Shown in pieces: positions 8,891-16,688 of a stretch of DNA of 64,000 nt (position 1 is the first letter of the stretch; every line of letters starts with the position of its first letter). This DNA is from Myxococcaceae bacterium (GTDB lineage: Bacteria > Myxococcota_A > Polyangia > Polyangiales > Ga0077539). Both the position numbers and the translations under genes were made by a program. The DNA lies in the NCBI GenBank assembly GCA_004297725.1, contig SCUS01000166.1, positions 62,001-126,000 on the forward strand. Direction: 5' to 3'. The notes beneath the pieces are model-generated. The model was not told where the DNA came from. It saw only the letters and a program-made list of their open reading frames with translations, and did no database searches.

Positions 8891-10462
8891 ATGGCCGACG
8901 GACCCAACCCCCTGCACCGCCCCGAGCGAGTCGTCGTCGTAGGCGCCGGCGTCGGCGCCCTGAGCGCCGCGATCGCCCTGTCTTCCCGCGGTCTCGACGT
9001 CACCGTGGTCGAGCGCTCCGCCCGGGTGGGCGGCAAGATGCGCGAGGTCGAGGTCGCCGGCCGGCTCATCGACTCCGGGCCCACGGTGCTCACCGTGCGC
9101 GCGGTCTTCGACGAGCTCTTCGCCGCCGCGGGAGCCTCCCTCGACGACTACGTCACCCTCGACCCGGTGGAGGTGCTCGCCCGGCACGCCTGGGCCGACG
9201 GATCGCGGCTCGACCTCTACCGCGACGTCGACCGCACCGCCGACGCCGTCGGCGCCCTCGCCGGAGCCCGCGAGGCCGCTGGATACAGGGCGTTCTGCGC
9301 CTACGCGAAGCGCATCCACGAGCACGTGGAGGGGCCCTTCATGCGCTCGCAGCGGCCCACCCTCGGCACGGTGCTCCGCTCCCAGGGTCTACGGGGGATG
9401 CTCTCGCTCGCCCGCATCGACGCGACCCGCACGCTCTGGTCGTCGCTCGGGGACTTCTTCCGCGACCCCCGGCTGCTGCAGCTCTTCGGCCGCTACGCCA
9501 CCTACTGCGGGTCCTCGCCCTTCCTCGCGCCCGCCACGCTCAACGTGATCGCCCACGTCGAGCGCGAGGGCGTCTGGGTCGTGCGCGGCGGCATGGCCCG
9601 CCTCGCGGAGGGTCTCGCCCGCCTCGCCACGGAGCGCGGCGTGACCTTCGCGATGGGCCACGGCGTGAGCGAGGTGCTCACCCGCGGAGGCCGCGCGACC
9701 GGGGTGCGCCTGGACGACGGCCGCGCCCTCGACGCCGACGCCGTGGTCTTCAACGGCGACGTCGGGGCCCTCTCCGCGGGGCTCCTCGGGCCGGCGGCGC
9801 AGCGGGCGTGGAGCGTCGACCCGGGCCTCGGCCGCTCGCTCTCGGCGGTGACCTTCAGCGCGGTGGCGAAGACCGGCGGCTTCCCGCTGGTGCGCCACAA
9901 CGTGTTCTTCAGCCGAGACTATCCGCGGGAGTTTCGGGAGATCACCGAAGGGGACTCGCTCCCCTCGGACCCCACCGTCTACGTCTGCGCCCAGGACCGC
10001 GACGACACCGCCCGCACCCCGGTCACCAGCGACGGGCGGGAGCGGCTGTTCCTGATCGTGAACGCCCCTGCACGCGGCGACCGTCGCCCCTTCTCCGAGG
10101 ACGAAATCGAACGATGCGAGACCACGACCCGACGACACCTCGACGCGCTCGGTCTGAGCCTGGACTGGGACCCTTCGCGGCGATCCATCACCACGCCGAC
10201 GGACTTCGAGCGGATGTTTCCAGCGACGGGGGGCGCCCTCTACGGCCCGCCCTCGCACGGCTGGACCTCTCCGCTGGCGAGGGCTCCGTCGCGCTCGAAG
10301 CTCCCGGGGCTCTACCTCTGCGGAGGGAGCGCGCACCCGGGGGCCGGGGTCCCGATGGTGGCGCGGAGCGGGCTGCTGGCGGCGGAGAGCGTGCTCTCGG
10401 ACCTCGCTTCGACCGCGACCTCCCCGCTGGCGGCTACGCCTGGTGGTACGTCGATGCGCTGA
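8891..10462 (+). CDS. crtD: Carotenoid desaturase, CrtI/CrtD family (probable 1-hydroxycarotenoid 3,4-desaturase)
   Basis: A 523-residue FAD-dependent desaturase. The N-terminal dinucleotide-binding motif VVVGAGVGALSAAIALSSRG is followed by the FAD contact VVERSARVGGKM, and the C-terminal FAD motif reads LPGLYLCGGSAHPGAGVPMV. These define the phytoene-desaturase superfamily. CrtD is preferred over CrtI because the gene is directly followed by crtC, and the two act in succession on acyclic carotenoids (1,2-hydration, then 3,4-desaturation). The last 17 or so codons (after LLAAESVLSDL) run beyond the usual family end and overlap crtC coding sequence in another frame. No clear ribosome site is seen before ATG 8891. 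Confidence 0.85.
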   Translation: MADGPNPLHRPERVVVVGAGVGALSAAIALSSRGLDVTVVERSARVGGKMREVEVAGRLIDSGPTVLTVRAVFDELFAAAGASLDDYVTLDPVEVLARHAWADGSRLDLYRDVDRTADAVGALAGAREAAGYRAFCAYAKRIHEHVEGPFMRSQRPTLGTVLRSQGLRGMLSLARIDATRTLWSSLGDFFRDPRLLQLFGRYATYCGSSPFLAPATLNVIAHVEREGVWVVRGGMARLAEGLARLATERGVTFAMGHGVSEVLTRGGRATGVRLDDGRALDADAVVFNGDVGALSAGLLGPAAQRAWSVDPGLGRSLSAVTFSAVAKTGGFPLVRHNVFFSRDYPREFREITEGDSLPSDPTVYVCAQDRDDTARTPVTSDGRERLFLIVNAPARGDRRPFSEDEIERCETTTRRHLDALGLSLDWDPSRRSITTPTDFERMFPATGGALYGPPSHGWTSPLARAPSRSKLPGLYLCGGSAHPGAGVPMVARSGLLAAESVLSDLASTATSPLAATPGGTSMR

Positions 10463-11358
10463 GCGACGACGGCCAGCACGGCGTCACCCTCATCGGCATG
10501 GTGGGCAACGTGTTCTCTCCCTGGTACGCGAGCTCGCGCGCCGAGGCCTCGGCCCGCGGCGCCAGGGCCAACCCCCTCGAGCACTGCACCATGAACGTCG
10601 CGCTCTACGGCCCCCGCGCGACCACCTGGGCGCTCACCGAGCGGGGCGCCTCCGAGGTCAGCCGGGGCCCGTCGCACCTCAGCCTCGGCGCGAGCAGCCT
10701 GCGCTGGGAGCGCGGCGAGCTGCACATCGAGCTCCGAGAGAAGACCTCGCCCTTCCCCTCGCTGATCCCCGGCCGCATCGTGGGCCGGGTGAGGGTGATC
10801 CCGACGGTGCAGCACGGAGCCCCGCAGGCGCTCGACCCCGCCGGCCGCCACCTCTGGTGGGCCGTGGCGCCGCTCTGCCGCGTCGAGGTCGAGCTCACCG
10901 AGCCCTCCCTCCGATGGTCCGGCACCGGCTACCACGACGCCAACGCGGGCGACGCCGCCCTCGAGGACGACTTCCACGGCTGGGACTGGTCCCGCGCCGA
11001 CGTCGACGGCCGCCCGGTGATCCTCTACGACGCCACGCTCCGCGACGGCCGCCGCACCCGCTCCCGCCTCGCCCGGCGCTACCAGCCCGACGGCAGCGCG
11101 GAGCTCATCGAGCTCCCCTCGGAGCACCCCCTCGGCCGCACCCGCTGGGGCATCTCCCGGGGTACCCGCTGCGACCGCGGCGCCCGCGCGAAGGTCGCCC
11201 GCACCCTCGAAGACGCGCCCTTCTACGCCCGCAGCGTGCTCTCCACCTCGCTGCTCGGATCGCGCGTCCACGCCATGCACGAGAGCGTCGACCTCGACCG
11301 CTTCGCCTCCTCCTGGGTGCGCTTCCTCATCCCCTTCCGGATGCGTCGCGGCGCGTGA
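10387..11358 (+). CDS. crtC: Carotenoid 1,2-hydratase CrtC (start unresolved)
   Basis: The signature GPRFDRDLPAGGYAWWYVDA, then SDDGQHGVTLI and VGNVFSPWY, plus GYHDANAGDAALEDDFHGWDW are diagnostic of CrtC. This enzyme adds water to the C1-C2 double bond of acyclic carotenoids. Conserved sequence begins around 10390, inside the crtD tail. In this frame there is no ATG, GTG or TTG between 10117 and 10497. The nearest starts are ATG 10114 deep in crtD, CTG 10261 or 10318, or ATG 10498, which would delete the conserved N-terminus. The interval given is therefore the minimum conserved coding region, not a confirmed start. The stop TGA overlaps the next gene's GTG (GTGA). Confidence 0.85.
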   Translation, partial: ERALGPRFDRDLPAGGYAWWYVDALSDDGQHGVTLIGMVGNVFSPWYASSRAEASARGARANPLEHCTMNVALYGPRATTWALTERGASEVSRGPSHLSLGASSLRWERGELHIELREKTSPFPSLIPGRIVGRVRVIPTVQHGAPQALDPAGRHLWWAVAPLCRVEVELTEPSLRWSGTGYHDANAGDAALEDDFHGWDWSRADVDGRPVILYDATLRDGRRTRSRLARRYQPDGSAELIELPSEHPLGRTRWGISRGTRCDRGARAKVARTLEDAPFYARSVLSTSLLGSRVHAMHESVDLDRFASSWVRFLIPFRMRRGA

Positions 11359-12551
11359 CCCCCGCCGACGCCGCGCTGCTCTCCTGGGCCACGGTCGTCG
11401 CCTCGGTCTACGGGGTGGCGTCCGCCCGCTCGCTGCGCCGTCCGGTCCCCTCCGGCACCTCCAGGGCCCCCTCCTCGCTCTCCGCCCCGCTCCTCCTGGT
11501 GCGCCCCTGCGCGGGCGCCGAGACCTCCCTCCCGCTCACCCTCTCCAGCCTCGGGGCCCTCGCCGACGACCCCTCCCACCGCGCCCTGCTCCGGCTGCGC
11601 TACGCTGTCGCGACCCCCGACGACCCGGCCGTCCCGGCGATCTCCTCGGCCTGCCAGCGCCTCCTCGCGCGAGGCATCGACGCCCGCCTGGTGGTGACCG
11701 GAGCGACCGCCCCCAACCAGAAGAGCGACCAGCTCGCGAGGGTGATCGCCTCCGAGCCCGAAGCCCCCGTGGTGGTCAACATCGACAGCGACGTCGACCT
11801 CTCGACCTTCGACTGGGACGCCCTGCTCTCCCCCCTCTCCGACCCCTCCGTGGCGGCGGTCTGGGCGCCCCCGCACGAGGCCCGAGGAGAGACCTCCGCA
11901 GACCGCGCCTCGGAGGCCCTGCTGGGCGGATCGCTCCACGCCTTCGCACTCCTCTCGGGCATCGACGGAGGCGGCCTGGTGGGCAAGGCCGTCGCCATCC
12001 GCCGCAGCGCGCTGGAGGCCGTCGGAGGCTTCGACGCGCTCTGCCGCCACCTGGGCGAGGACATGGAGCTCGCCCGACGCTGGAGGGCCCTCGGGGCCCG
12101 CGTGGTGGCCTCCCGGGGCGTCGCCGTGGCGCGCGTCTCGGGGCGCTCCGCCGGGGCCGTGGCGGCCCGCTACGGGCGATGGCTGTCGGTCATCCGGGCG
12201 CAGCGGCCGGCGCTGCTGGCGAGCTACCCCGCGCTCTTCTTCGCGACGCCGCTCCTGACGCTGGCGGCGACGGCCGCGGCGCTCTCCGGGCTGGCGGGAT
12301 CGCCCACGCTGGGGGCCGTGGCGCTGGTGCTGCTGCTGAGGGCGGTGGTCGGGTGGTCGGCGGCGAGGGCGAGCGGGCGCTCGAGGGCGCTCCCCTCGCT
12401 GCTCACCGACGCCGCGCTGGCAGAGGCCCTGCTGGCCTGGGCCTTCGCCCGGGCGCTGGGCAGCCGCGCGGTGCGCTGGCGGGGTCGCGAGCTGCGCATC
12501 GAGCCTGGCGGCGAGCTTCGCGAGGCCCCGATGAGCGCGCCGCCGACCTGA
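11355..12551 (+). CDS. Glycosyltransferase, GT2/GT21 (ceramide-glucosyltransferase-like)
   Basis: The 398-residue protein resembles HpnI/ceramide glucosyltransferase-type enzymes. It has a PLLLVRPCAGAE start to the GT-A domain, a D-x-D type site in VVNIDSDVD, a GED motif (HLGEDMELA) and the RxxRW-type motif RYGRW. Several C-terminal hydrophobic segments imply membrane attachment. Start is GTG 11355, which overlaps the crtC stop as GTGA, so translation is coupled to crtC. Position suggests glycosylation of a hydroxylated carotenoid, whose 1-hydroxyl CrtC would create, but a lipid or hopanoid acceptor is equally compatible with the fold. The first 50 residues contain one or two hydrophobic stretches. 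Confidence 0.75.
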   Translation: MTPADAALLSWATVVASVYGVASARSLRRPVPSGTSRAPSSLSAPLLLVRPCAGAETSLPLTLSSLGALADDPSHRALLRLRYAVATPDDPAVPAISSACQRLLARGIDARLVVTGATAPNQKSDQLARVIASEPEAPVVVNIDSDVDLSTFDWDALLSPLSDPSVAAVWAPPHEARGETSADRASEALLGGSLHAFALLSGIDGGGLVGKAVAIRRSALEAVGGFDALCRHLGEDMELARRWRALGARVVASRGVAVARVSGRSAGAVAARYGRWLSVIRAQRPALLASYPALFFATPLLTLAATAAALSGLAGSPTLGAVALVLLLRAVVGWSAARASGRSRALPSLLTDAALAEALLAWAFARALGSRAVRWRGRELRIEPGGELREAPMSAPPT

Positions 12552-12687
12552 TACCGGCTGCCGGCATCACCATCGCACCCCAGGTGTGGCGCGGCGCCAC
12601 GGTCGTCCGAACGCTGCGTTGAGGCGGGATTCCCGCGATTCTCGACGCTCCGGGTGGTCGGCATGGACAGTGCGAAAGGCCCTACGC

Positions 12688-13635
12688 ATGAGCACGCGGA
12701 CTGCGACGAGCCTTGGTGAACTTGAGACATCAGCCGCATCGGACCCCGAGCGCGAGCTGCCACCTGCCATCCACGCCGAGGCGGGCCACCTGGAGGTGAG
12801 AGGCGTCGGAGGCATCGGCTACTACCGTGACGTCGCCGGGGGCAACCCCGCCCTCGTCCTCATCCACTCGATCAACGCGGCCGCCTCGGCCTACGAGATG
12901 CGACCCCTGTTCGAGGCCTTTCGAGGGCGCCGCCGGGTGTTCGCGCTCGACCTGCCAGGCTTCGGCCGCTCGCAGCGCGGCGATCGGGAGTACCGCCCCG
13001 GGCTCTACGCCGACGCCATCGAGCGCTTCATCGTGGACGTGGCCTCGCCCCAGGGCGATCCCATCGACGCGGTGGCGCTCTCGCTGTCGTCGGAGTTCCT
13101 CGCGCGGGTGGCGGTGAGGGCGCCGGAGCTGTTCCGCTCCCTCACGCTGATCTCTCCCACCGGGCTCGGCCCGGCGCGCCCGGGAGGGAGGCTCGTCCAC
13201 GGGGCGCTCGACAAGGCCCTCGGGGTGGGGGCGCTCTCCTCGGGGCTCTTCCGGCTGCTGCGCTCCGAGGCCTCGATTCGCCACTACCTGAAGAAGTCCT
13301 TCGTGGGATCCATCGATGAGGGCCTCGTGCGCTACGCGATGAAGACCTCCGCGGTGCCGGGCGCCCGCTTCGCGCCGGTCGCCTTCCTTCGGGGGGCGCT
13401 CTTCACCCCCGACGCGCTTCGCTCGCTCTACGAGCCCCTGAAGGTCCCCACCCGGGTGGTCTTCGACCAGGACCCCTACACCCGCTTCGACAAGCTGGAG
13501 GAGCTCACCCGCAGCAACCCCAGGGTGAGCGCCCACCGGGTCGCTCCCTCGCTCGGACTGCCCCAGTTCGATCGCACCGGCGAGCTCGTCTCGCTGATCG
13601 AGCAGCAGGGACCCGGCGCGGGAGCGATCCCATGA
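12688..13635 (+). CDS. Alpha/beta-hydrolase-fold protein, probably not a standard hydrolase
   Basis: A 315-residue alpha/beta-hydrolase fold. The oxyanion region reads LVLIHSINAAASAYEM, then FALDLPGFGRSQRGD. The nucleophile elbow, normally G-x-S-x-G, reads SLSSE (132-136). At the C-terminus, where GHxPxxE usually carries the catalytic His, the sequence is SLGLPQFDRTGE with Leu in place of His. The fold is clear but catalysis by the usual triad is doubtful. Start is ATG 12688 with GAAAGG 9 bp upstream; in-frame GTG 12670 is an alternative. The stop overlaps the NtrC-type regulator's ATG as ATGA, so the two are translationally coupled and may be functionally linked. Confidence 0.78.
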   Translation: MSTRTATSLGELETSAASDPERELPPAIHAEAGHLEVRGVGGIGYYRDVAGGNPALVLIHSINAAASAYEMRPLFEAFRGRRRVFALDLPGFGRSQRGDREYRPGLYADAIERFIVDVASPQGDPIDAVALSLSSEFLARVAVRAPELFRSLTLISPTGLGPARPGGRLVHGALDKALGVGALSSGLFRLLRSEASIRHYLKKSFVGSIDEGLVRYAMKTSAVPGARFAPVAFLRGALFTPDALRSLYEPLKVPTRVVFDQDPYTRFDKLEELTRSNPRVSAHRVAPSLGLPQFDRTGELVSLIEQQGPGAGAIP

Positions 13636-15062
13636 CCGGCTCCCCGGGTGCATCCGCGAACATCCTGGTGGTCGACGACGACCCGGAGCTCGGCGAGATG
13701 GTCGCGCTCTTCGCCCGTCAGCTCGGCCACGAGGCCACGTTCACGCAGCAGCCGGGGGAGGCGCTCTCGATCCTGACCACGCAGCCCTTCGACCTCGTGT
13801 TCACCGACCTCGGCATGGCCGTGATGGACGGGATCACCCTCTGCACCCGCATCGCGGGCGCGTGGCCCGACGTGCCGGTGATCGTGCTCACCGGGCACGG
13901 GAGCATGGAGACCGCGGTCAACGCGATGCGGGCGGGGGCCTACGACTTCCTCACCAAGCCCGTGAACACCGAGGTGCTGGCGATGTCCATCGAGCGCGCC
14001 CTGGAGCACGCGCGCCTGCGCCGCGAGGTGACGCGCCTCCGCGACGAGGTGGGGAGGGTGAAGCCCTCCCGCGCGCTGGTGGGGTCGAGCCGCGCCATGC
14101 GCGAGCTGCACGACCTCACCTCCCGGGTCGCGGCCACCGACGCCACGGTGCTCATCACCGGAGAGAGCGGCACGGGCAAGGAGCTCGTCGCCCGCGCCAT
14201 CCACGCCATGAGCGCTCGCAGCCACGGCCCCTTCGTGGCGATCAATTGCGCCGCGGTGCCTCACCACCTGCTGGAGAGCGAGCTCTTCGGGCACGTGAAG
14301 GGCGCCTTCACGGACGCCCGCAGCGGCCGCCCGGGGCTCTTCGTCGAGGCCAACGGCGGCACGCTGCTGCTCGACGAGATCGGCGAGATGCCCCTCGACA
14401 TGCAGGCCAAGCTGCTCCGGGCGCTGCAGGAGCGCACGGTGCGGCCGGTGGGCGGCGACCGCGAGCTGCCCTTCGACGCGCGTGTCATCGCCGCCACGCA
14501 CCAGGAGCTCGACGCCCTCGTGGAGGCCAAGGCCTTCCGCGAAGACCTCTTCTATCGCATCGCGGTGGTGATCGTCCCGGTGCCGACGCTGCGCGAGCGC
14601 AGCGACGACGTTCTGGTGCTGGCGCAGCACTTCCTCACCCGCTTCGTCGACCGCTTCGGCAAGCGGGTGGTGGGCTTCCACCCTTCGGCGATCGCCCGGA
14701 TGGCGGCCTACGCCTGGCCTGGCAACGTGCGCGAGCTCGAGAACTGCGTAGAGCGCGCGGTGGCCCTCACCCGCGGCGACACGATCACCGTGGACGACCT
14801 GCCCGAGCGCATCCGCACCTTCCAGCCCGAGCGCCCGCTGGCCGCTCCGGAGGAGGCGACGGAGATGATGACCCTCTCGGAGCTGGAGCACCGGTATCTC
14901 CAGCGGGTGTTGTCGCTGGTGGGCGGCAACAAGTCCCGCGCCGCGCGCGTGCTGGGCCTCGACCGACGGACGCTCTACCGCATGCTCGATCGAGAGCGCG
15001 GCGAGCAGGGGGGGCGCGAGTCCTCGGTCCAGCTCGGCGAGCGCCACGAGCACCACCACTGA
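13632..15062 (+). CDS. NtrC-family sigma54 response regulator (GAFTDA variant)
   Basis: 476 residues: a receiver domain (1-120; DDDPEL acidic pocket, phosphoacceptor Asp59 in LVFTDLGM, Lys in FLTKPVN), then an AAA+ domain with Walker A GESGTGKE and Walker B GTLLLDEIGEM, then a Fis-type helix-turn-helix (GGNKSRAARVLGLDRRTLYR). The sigma54-interaction loop is GAFTDA rather than GAFTGA, a natural variant that may alter sigma54 engagement. The C-terminus ends in HEHHH. It is translationally coupled to the preceding hydrolase-fold gene. No cognate histidine kinase is adjacent; the nearest lie at 5012-7641. The best local target candidate is the sigma54-like element upstream of 15741-16466. Confidence 0.92.
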   Translation: MTGSPGASANILVVDDDPELGEMVALFARQLGHEATFTQQPGEALSILTTQPFDLVFTDLGMAVMDGITLCTRIAGAWPDVPVIVLTGHGSMETAVNAMRAGAYDFLTKPVNTEVLAMSIERALEHARLRREVTRLRDEVGRVKPSRALVGSSRAMRELHDLTSRVAATDATVLITGESGTGKELVARAIHAMSARSHGPFVAINCAAVPHHLLESELFGHVKGAFTDARSGRPGLFVEANGGTLLLDEIGEMPLDMQAKLLRALQERTVRPVGGDRELPFDARVIAATHQELDALVEAKAFREDLFYRIAVVIVPVPTLRERSDDVLVLAQHFLTRFVDRFGKRVVGFHPSAIARMAAYAWPGNVRELENCVERAVALTRGDTITVDDLPERIRTFQPERPLAAPEEATEMMTLSELEHRYLQRVLSLVGGNKSRAARVLGLDRRTLYRMLDRERGEQGGRESSVQLGERHEHHH

Positions 15063-15125
15063 GCACGATCCCACTTCGGATATCCTTTCGATTCCATCCA
15101 TCCCATTCCCATCGAGGAGGCCCCA

Positions 15126-15548
15126 ATGGCCATGACGGACAGCCCCGAACACCCCGGCTGGTGGACGACGCACGAGAGCAGCGGCTGGGAGCGCGCGAAG
15201 GAGGCGCTCCGCCGCGACTGGGCCCAGACGAAGTACGACTTCGGATTGAAGTTCGGTGAAGACCTTCACCAGGAGCTGAAGGACACGGTGCGCCAGGCCG
15301 CGGGGACCGAGCCGATCCCCGGGCCTCACGTGGCCAACGAGTCGGGCGCGTGGTCCGATGAGGCCGCGGTGCGCTACGGCTACGGAGCGGGCCTCTCTCC
15401 CAACTACCGAAGCCACCTGACCTGGAGCCCCGAGCTCGAGTCCCAGCTCAAGACGGACTGGGAGGCCATGCGCTCCGGCCGCCCCTGGGAGGAGGTCCGC
15501 CTGGCGGTCCGCTACGGCTGGACCCGCGCCTCGCGCCCTCACGACTGA
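15126..15548 (+). CDS. Conserved hypothetical protein with repeated Trp/Tyr-rich motifs, 140 aa
   Basis: ATG 15126 is preceded by GAGGAGG, so translation is well supported. The protein is soluble and has a loose internal duplication: AAVRYGYGAG and LAVRYGWTRA, and the Trp-containing segments ALRRDWAQTKYDFG and LKTDWEAMRSGRPW. I do not recognise the family and assign no function. It follows the NtrC-type regulator by 63 bp and is followed by a strong hairpin (15656-15704), so it is probably the last gene of that transcript. Acidic and aromatic residues dominate; no signal peptide is present. Confidence 0.75.
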   Translation: MAMTDSPEHPGWWTTHESSGWERAKEALRRDWAQTKYDFGLKFGEDLHQELKDTVRQAAGTEPIPGPHVANESGAWSDEAAVRYGYGAGLSPNYRSHLTWSPELESQLKTDWEAMRSGRPWEEVRLAVRYGWTRASRPHD

Positions 15549-15655
15549 AGTCCCCTCTCTCTCCCTCCTTCCTCTCTCCCGATACTCCCCCTTTGACCTC
15601 GAGCGGTTGCCTCGAAGCTCCGATCGCATCGCCGGGGTGCAGGTCCCCCTAATGG

Positions 15656-15704
15656 GATGAGCCCCCTGCGCTCTTCCCTCTCGGGAGATCGCAGGGGGCT
15701 CATC
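15656..15704. terminator. Strong stem-loop between convergent genes
   Basis: GATGAGCCCCCTGCG (15656-15670) pairs perfectly with CGCAGGGGGCTCATC (15690-15704) around a 19-nt loop. It lies between the 3' ends of the plus-strand 140-aa gene and the minus-strand outer-membrane gene, the right place for a bidirectional terminator. No T-tract follows on either strand, so it is not a textbook intrinsic terminator. Confidence 0.65.
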
Positions 15705-15740
15705 GATGCGTCGGGGCGCCTCGGGGCCGCCCTCGAGCGA

Positions 15741-16466
15741 TCACAGCATGACGGTGTATCCGATGTTGAGCCCGAAGGAGGTGTTGCCCCCGATGAACGT
15801 GCCCTGCGGCGTGCGGATCACCTCCGAGGTCGAGTACACGAACTGGAGCGCCGGCGTCAGGATGCCCGAGCGGCCCACCATGATGTTCATGCCGAGGCGC
15901 GGGGCGAGCGCGAAGCCGGCGCCCGGGCCGTCCGCGTACCCGAGGCCCACGCCGACGCCGAGGAAGGCGAACAGGCTCTGGGTGAGCGGGAGGTGGTAGC
16001 TCGGCTCGACCAGCACGTTGAGCGAAGAGGCCGAGGTGCTCACTCCGTTGGTGGTGGTGCTCGAGTAGTTGAAGCCGACGATGCCGGAGAGCTGGAGGTT
16101 GTCGGTAAAGAACCAGCCCACCGTCGGCGAGATGTTGAACTGCGTGAGGTCACCCGCGAGGGTCAGTCCGATCGAGCCGCCGAGCTCGACCACGCCGGGG
16201 CGACCGTACGCTGTACTGCCGCCGATGCCGGCCTGAGAGACGATGCCTCCCGCGGGGACCATCGGCGCCGCGACCCGCGGGGCCGGGTCGTTGTCCGAGC
16301 GCGAAGGCGGCAGCGCGGCGGGCGGCGTGCCGCTACCGACCTGGACGCTGCCGCTCACCGCGGCGCCCGTCGACATGTTGCTCCCCGTTTGCGCGAAGGA
16401 GGCCGAGGAGAGCGCCGTCACGCTTGCCATCACGCCCATCGTGAAGACGACTTGAGAGAACTTCAT
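15741..16466 (-). CDS. Outer-membrane beta-barrel protein with signal peptide
   Basis: The 241-residue product starts with a clear Sec signal peptide (MKFSQVVFTMGVMASVTALSSASFA) and a low-complexity Ser/Gly/Pro linker (about 27-75). A region of alternating hydrophobic/polar strands follows (LTLAGDLTQFNISPTVGWFF, LGLNIGYTVML-like ending), typical of a small outer-membrane barrel. The C-terminal LNIGYTVML fits a terminal beta signal. ATG 16466 has GGAGGT 4 bp upstream, which decides the start over the ATG four codons earlier. A sigma54-like element lies about 80 bp upstream, so the NtrC-type regulator at 13632-15062 could control it. No substrate can be inferred. Confidence 0.8.
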   Translation of the reverse strand: MKFSQVVFTMGVMASVTALSSASFAQTGSNMSTGAAVSGSVQVGSGTPPAALPPSRSDNDPAPRVAAPMVPAGGIVSQAGIGGSTAYGRPGVVELGGSIGLTLAGDLTQFNISPTVGWFFTDNLQLSGIVGFNYSSTTTNGVSTSASSLNVLVEPSYHLPLTQSLFAFLGVGVGLGYADGPGAGFALAPRLGMNIMVGRSGILTPALQFVYSTSEVIRTPQGTFIGGNTSFGLNIGYTVML

Positions 16467-16546
16467 AGAGACCTCCACAGCGTTGATTGTTTCGTGCTGC
16501 GATCATTGGCGGAACCTCTCCGCAGATTCGCCGCACAGCCCCTTTC

Positions 16547-16561
16547 GCACGCCTCATGCCA
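16547..16561 (-). promoter_or_regulatory. Candidate sigma54 promoter for the outer-membrane protein
   Basis: On the minus strand the sequence is TGGCATGAGGCGTGC, keeping the GG-N10-GC core of a -24/-12 promoter with changes at two less critical positions. It would start transcription near 16535, giving a leader of about 70 nt ahead of the outer-membrane gene. The surrounding 222-bp gap (16467-16688) is lower in GC than the coding sequence and contains no ORF of interest. Support is sequence match plus a nearby NtrC-type activator. Confidence 0.42.
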
Positions 16562-16688
16562 GTGCGTGTTGTTGCTCAATCGCCCATTCTTGCGGCGCTT
16601 GGAGACAATGGCTGCAAGACCGCCACACCCGCGTTGCCCTCGGGCTGTGCGGTGTGCTGATAACGTACAATGAATAGGACGAGTGGGC

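Noticed and set aside
9808..10386. Upstream extension of the crtC frame (from 9808)
   Set aside because: It lies within crtD, is low-complexity Arg/Pro/Gly sequence, and has no CrtC homology before about 10390.
13476..15629. Large minus-strand open frame opposite the NtrC-type regulator
   Set aside because: It is a Leu/Arg/Gly/Val-rich shadow without start context or domains, opposite a clear NtrC regulator.
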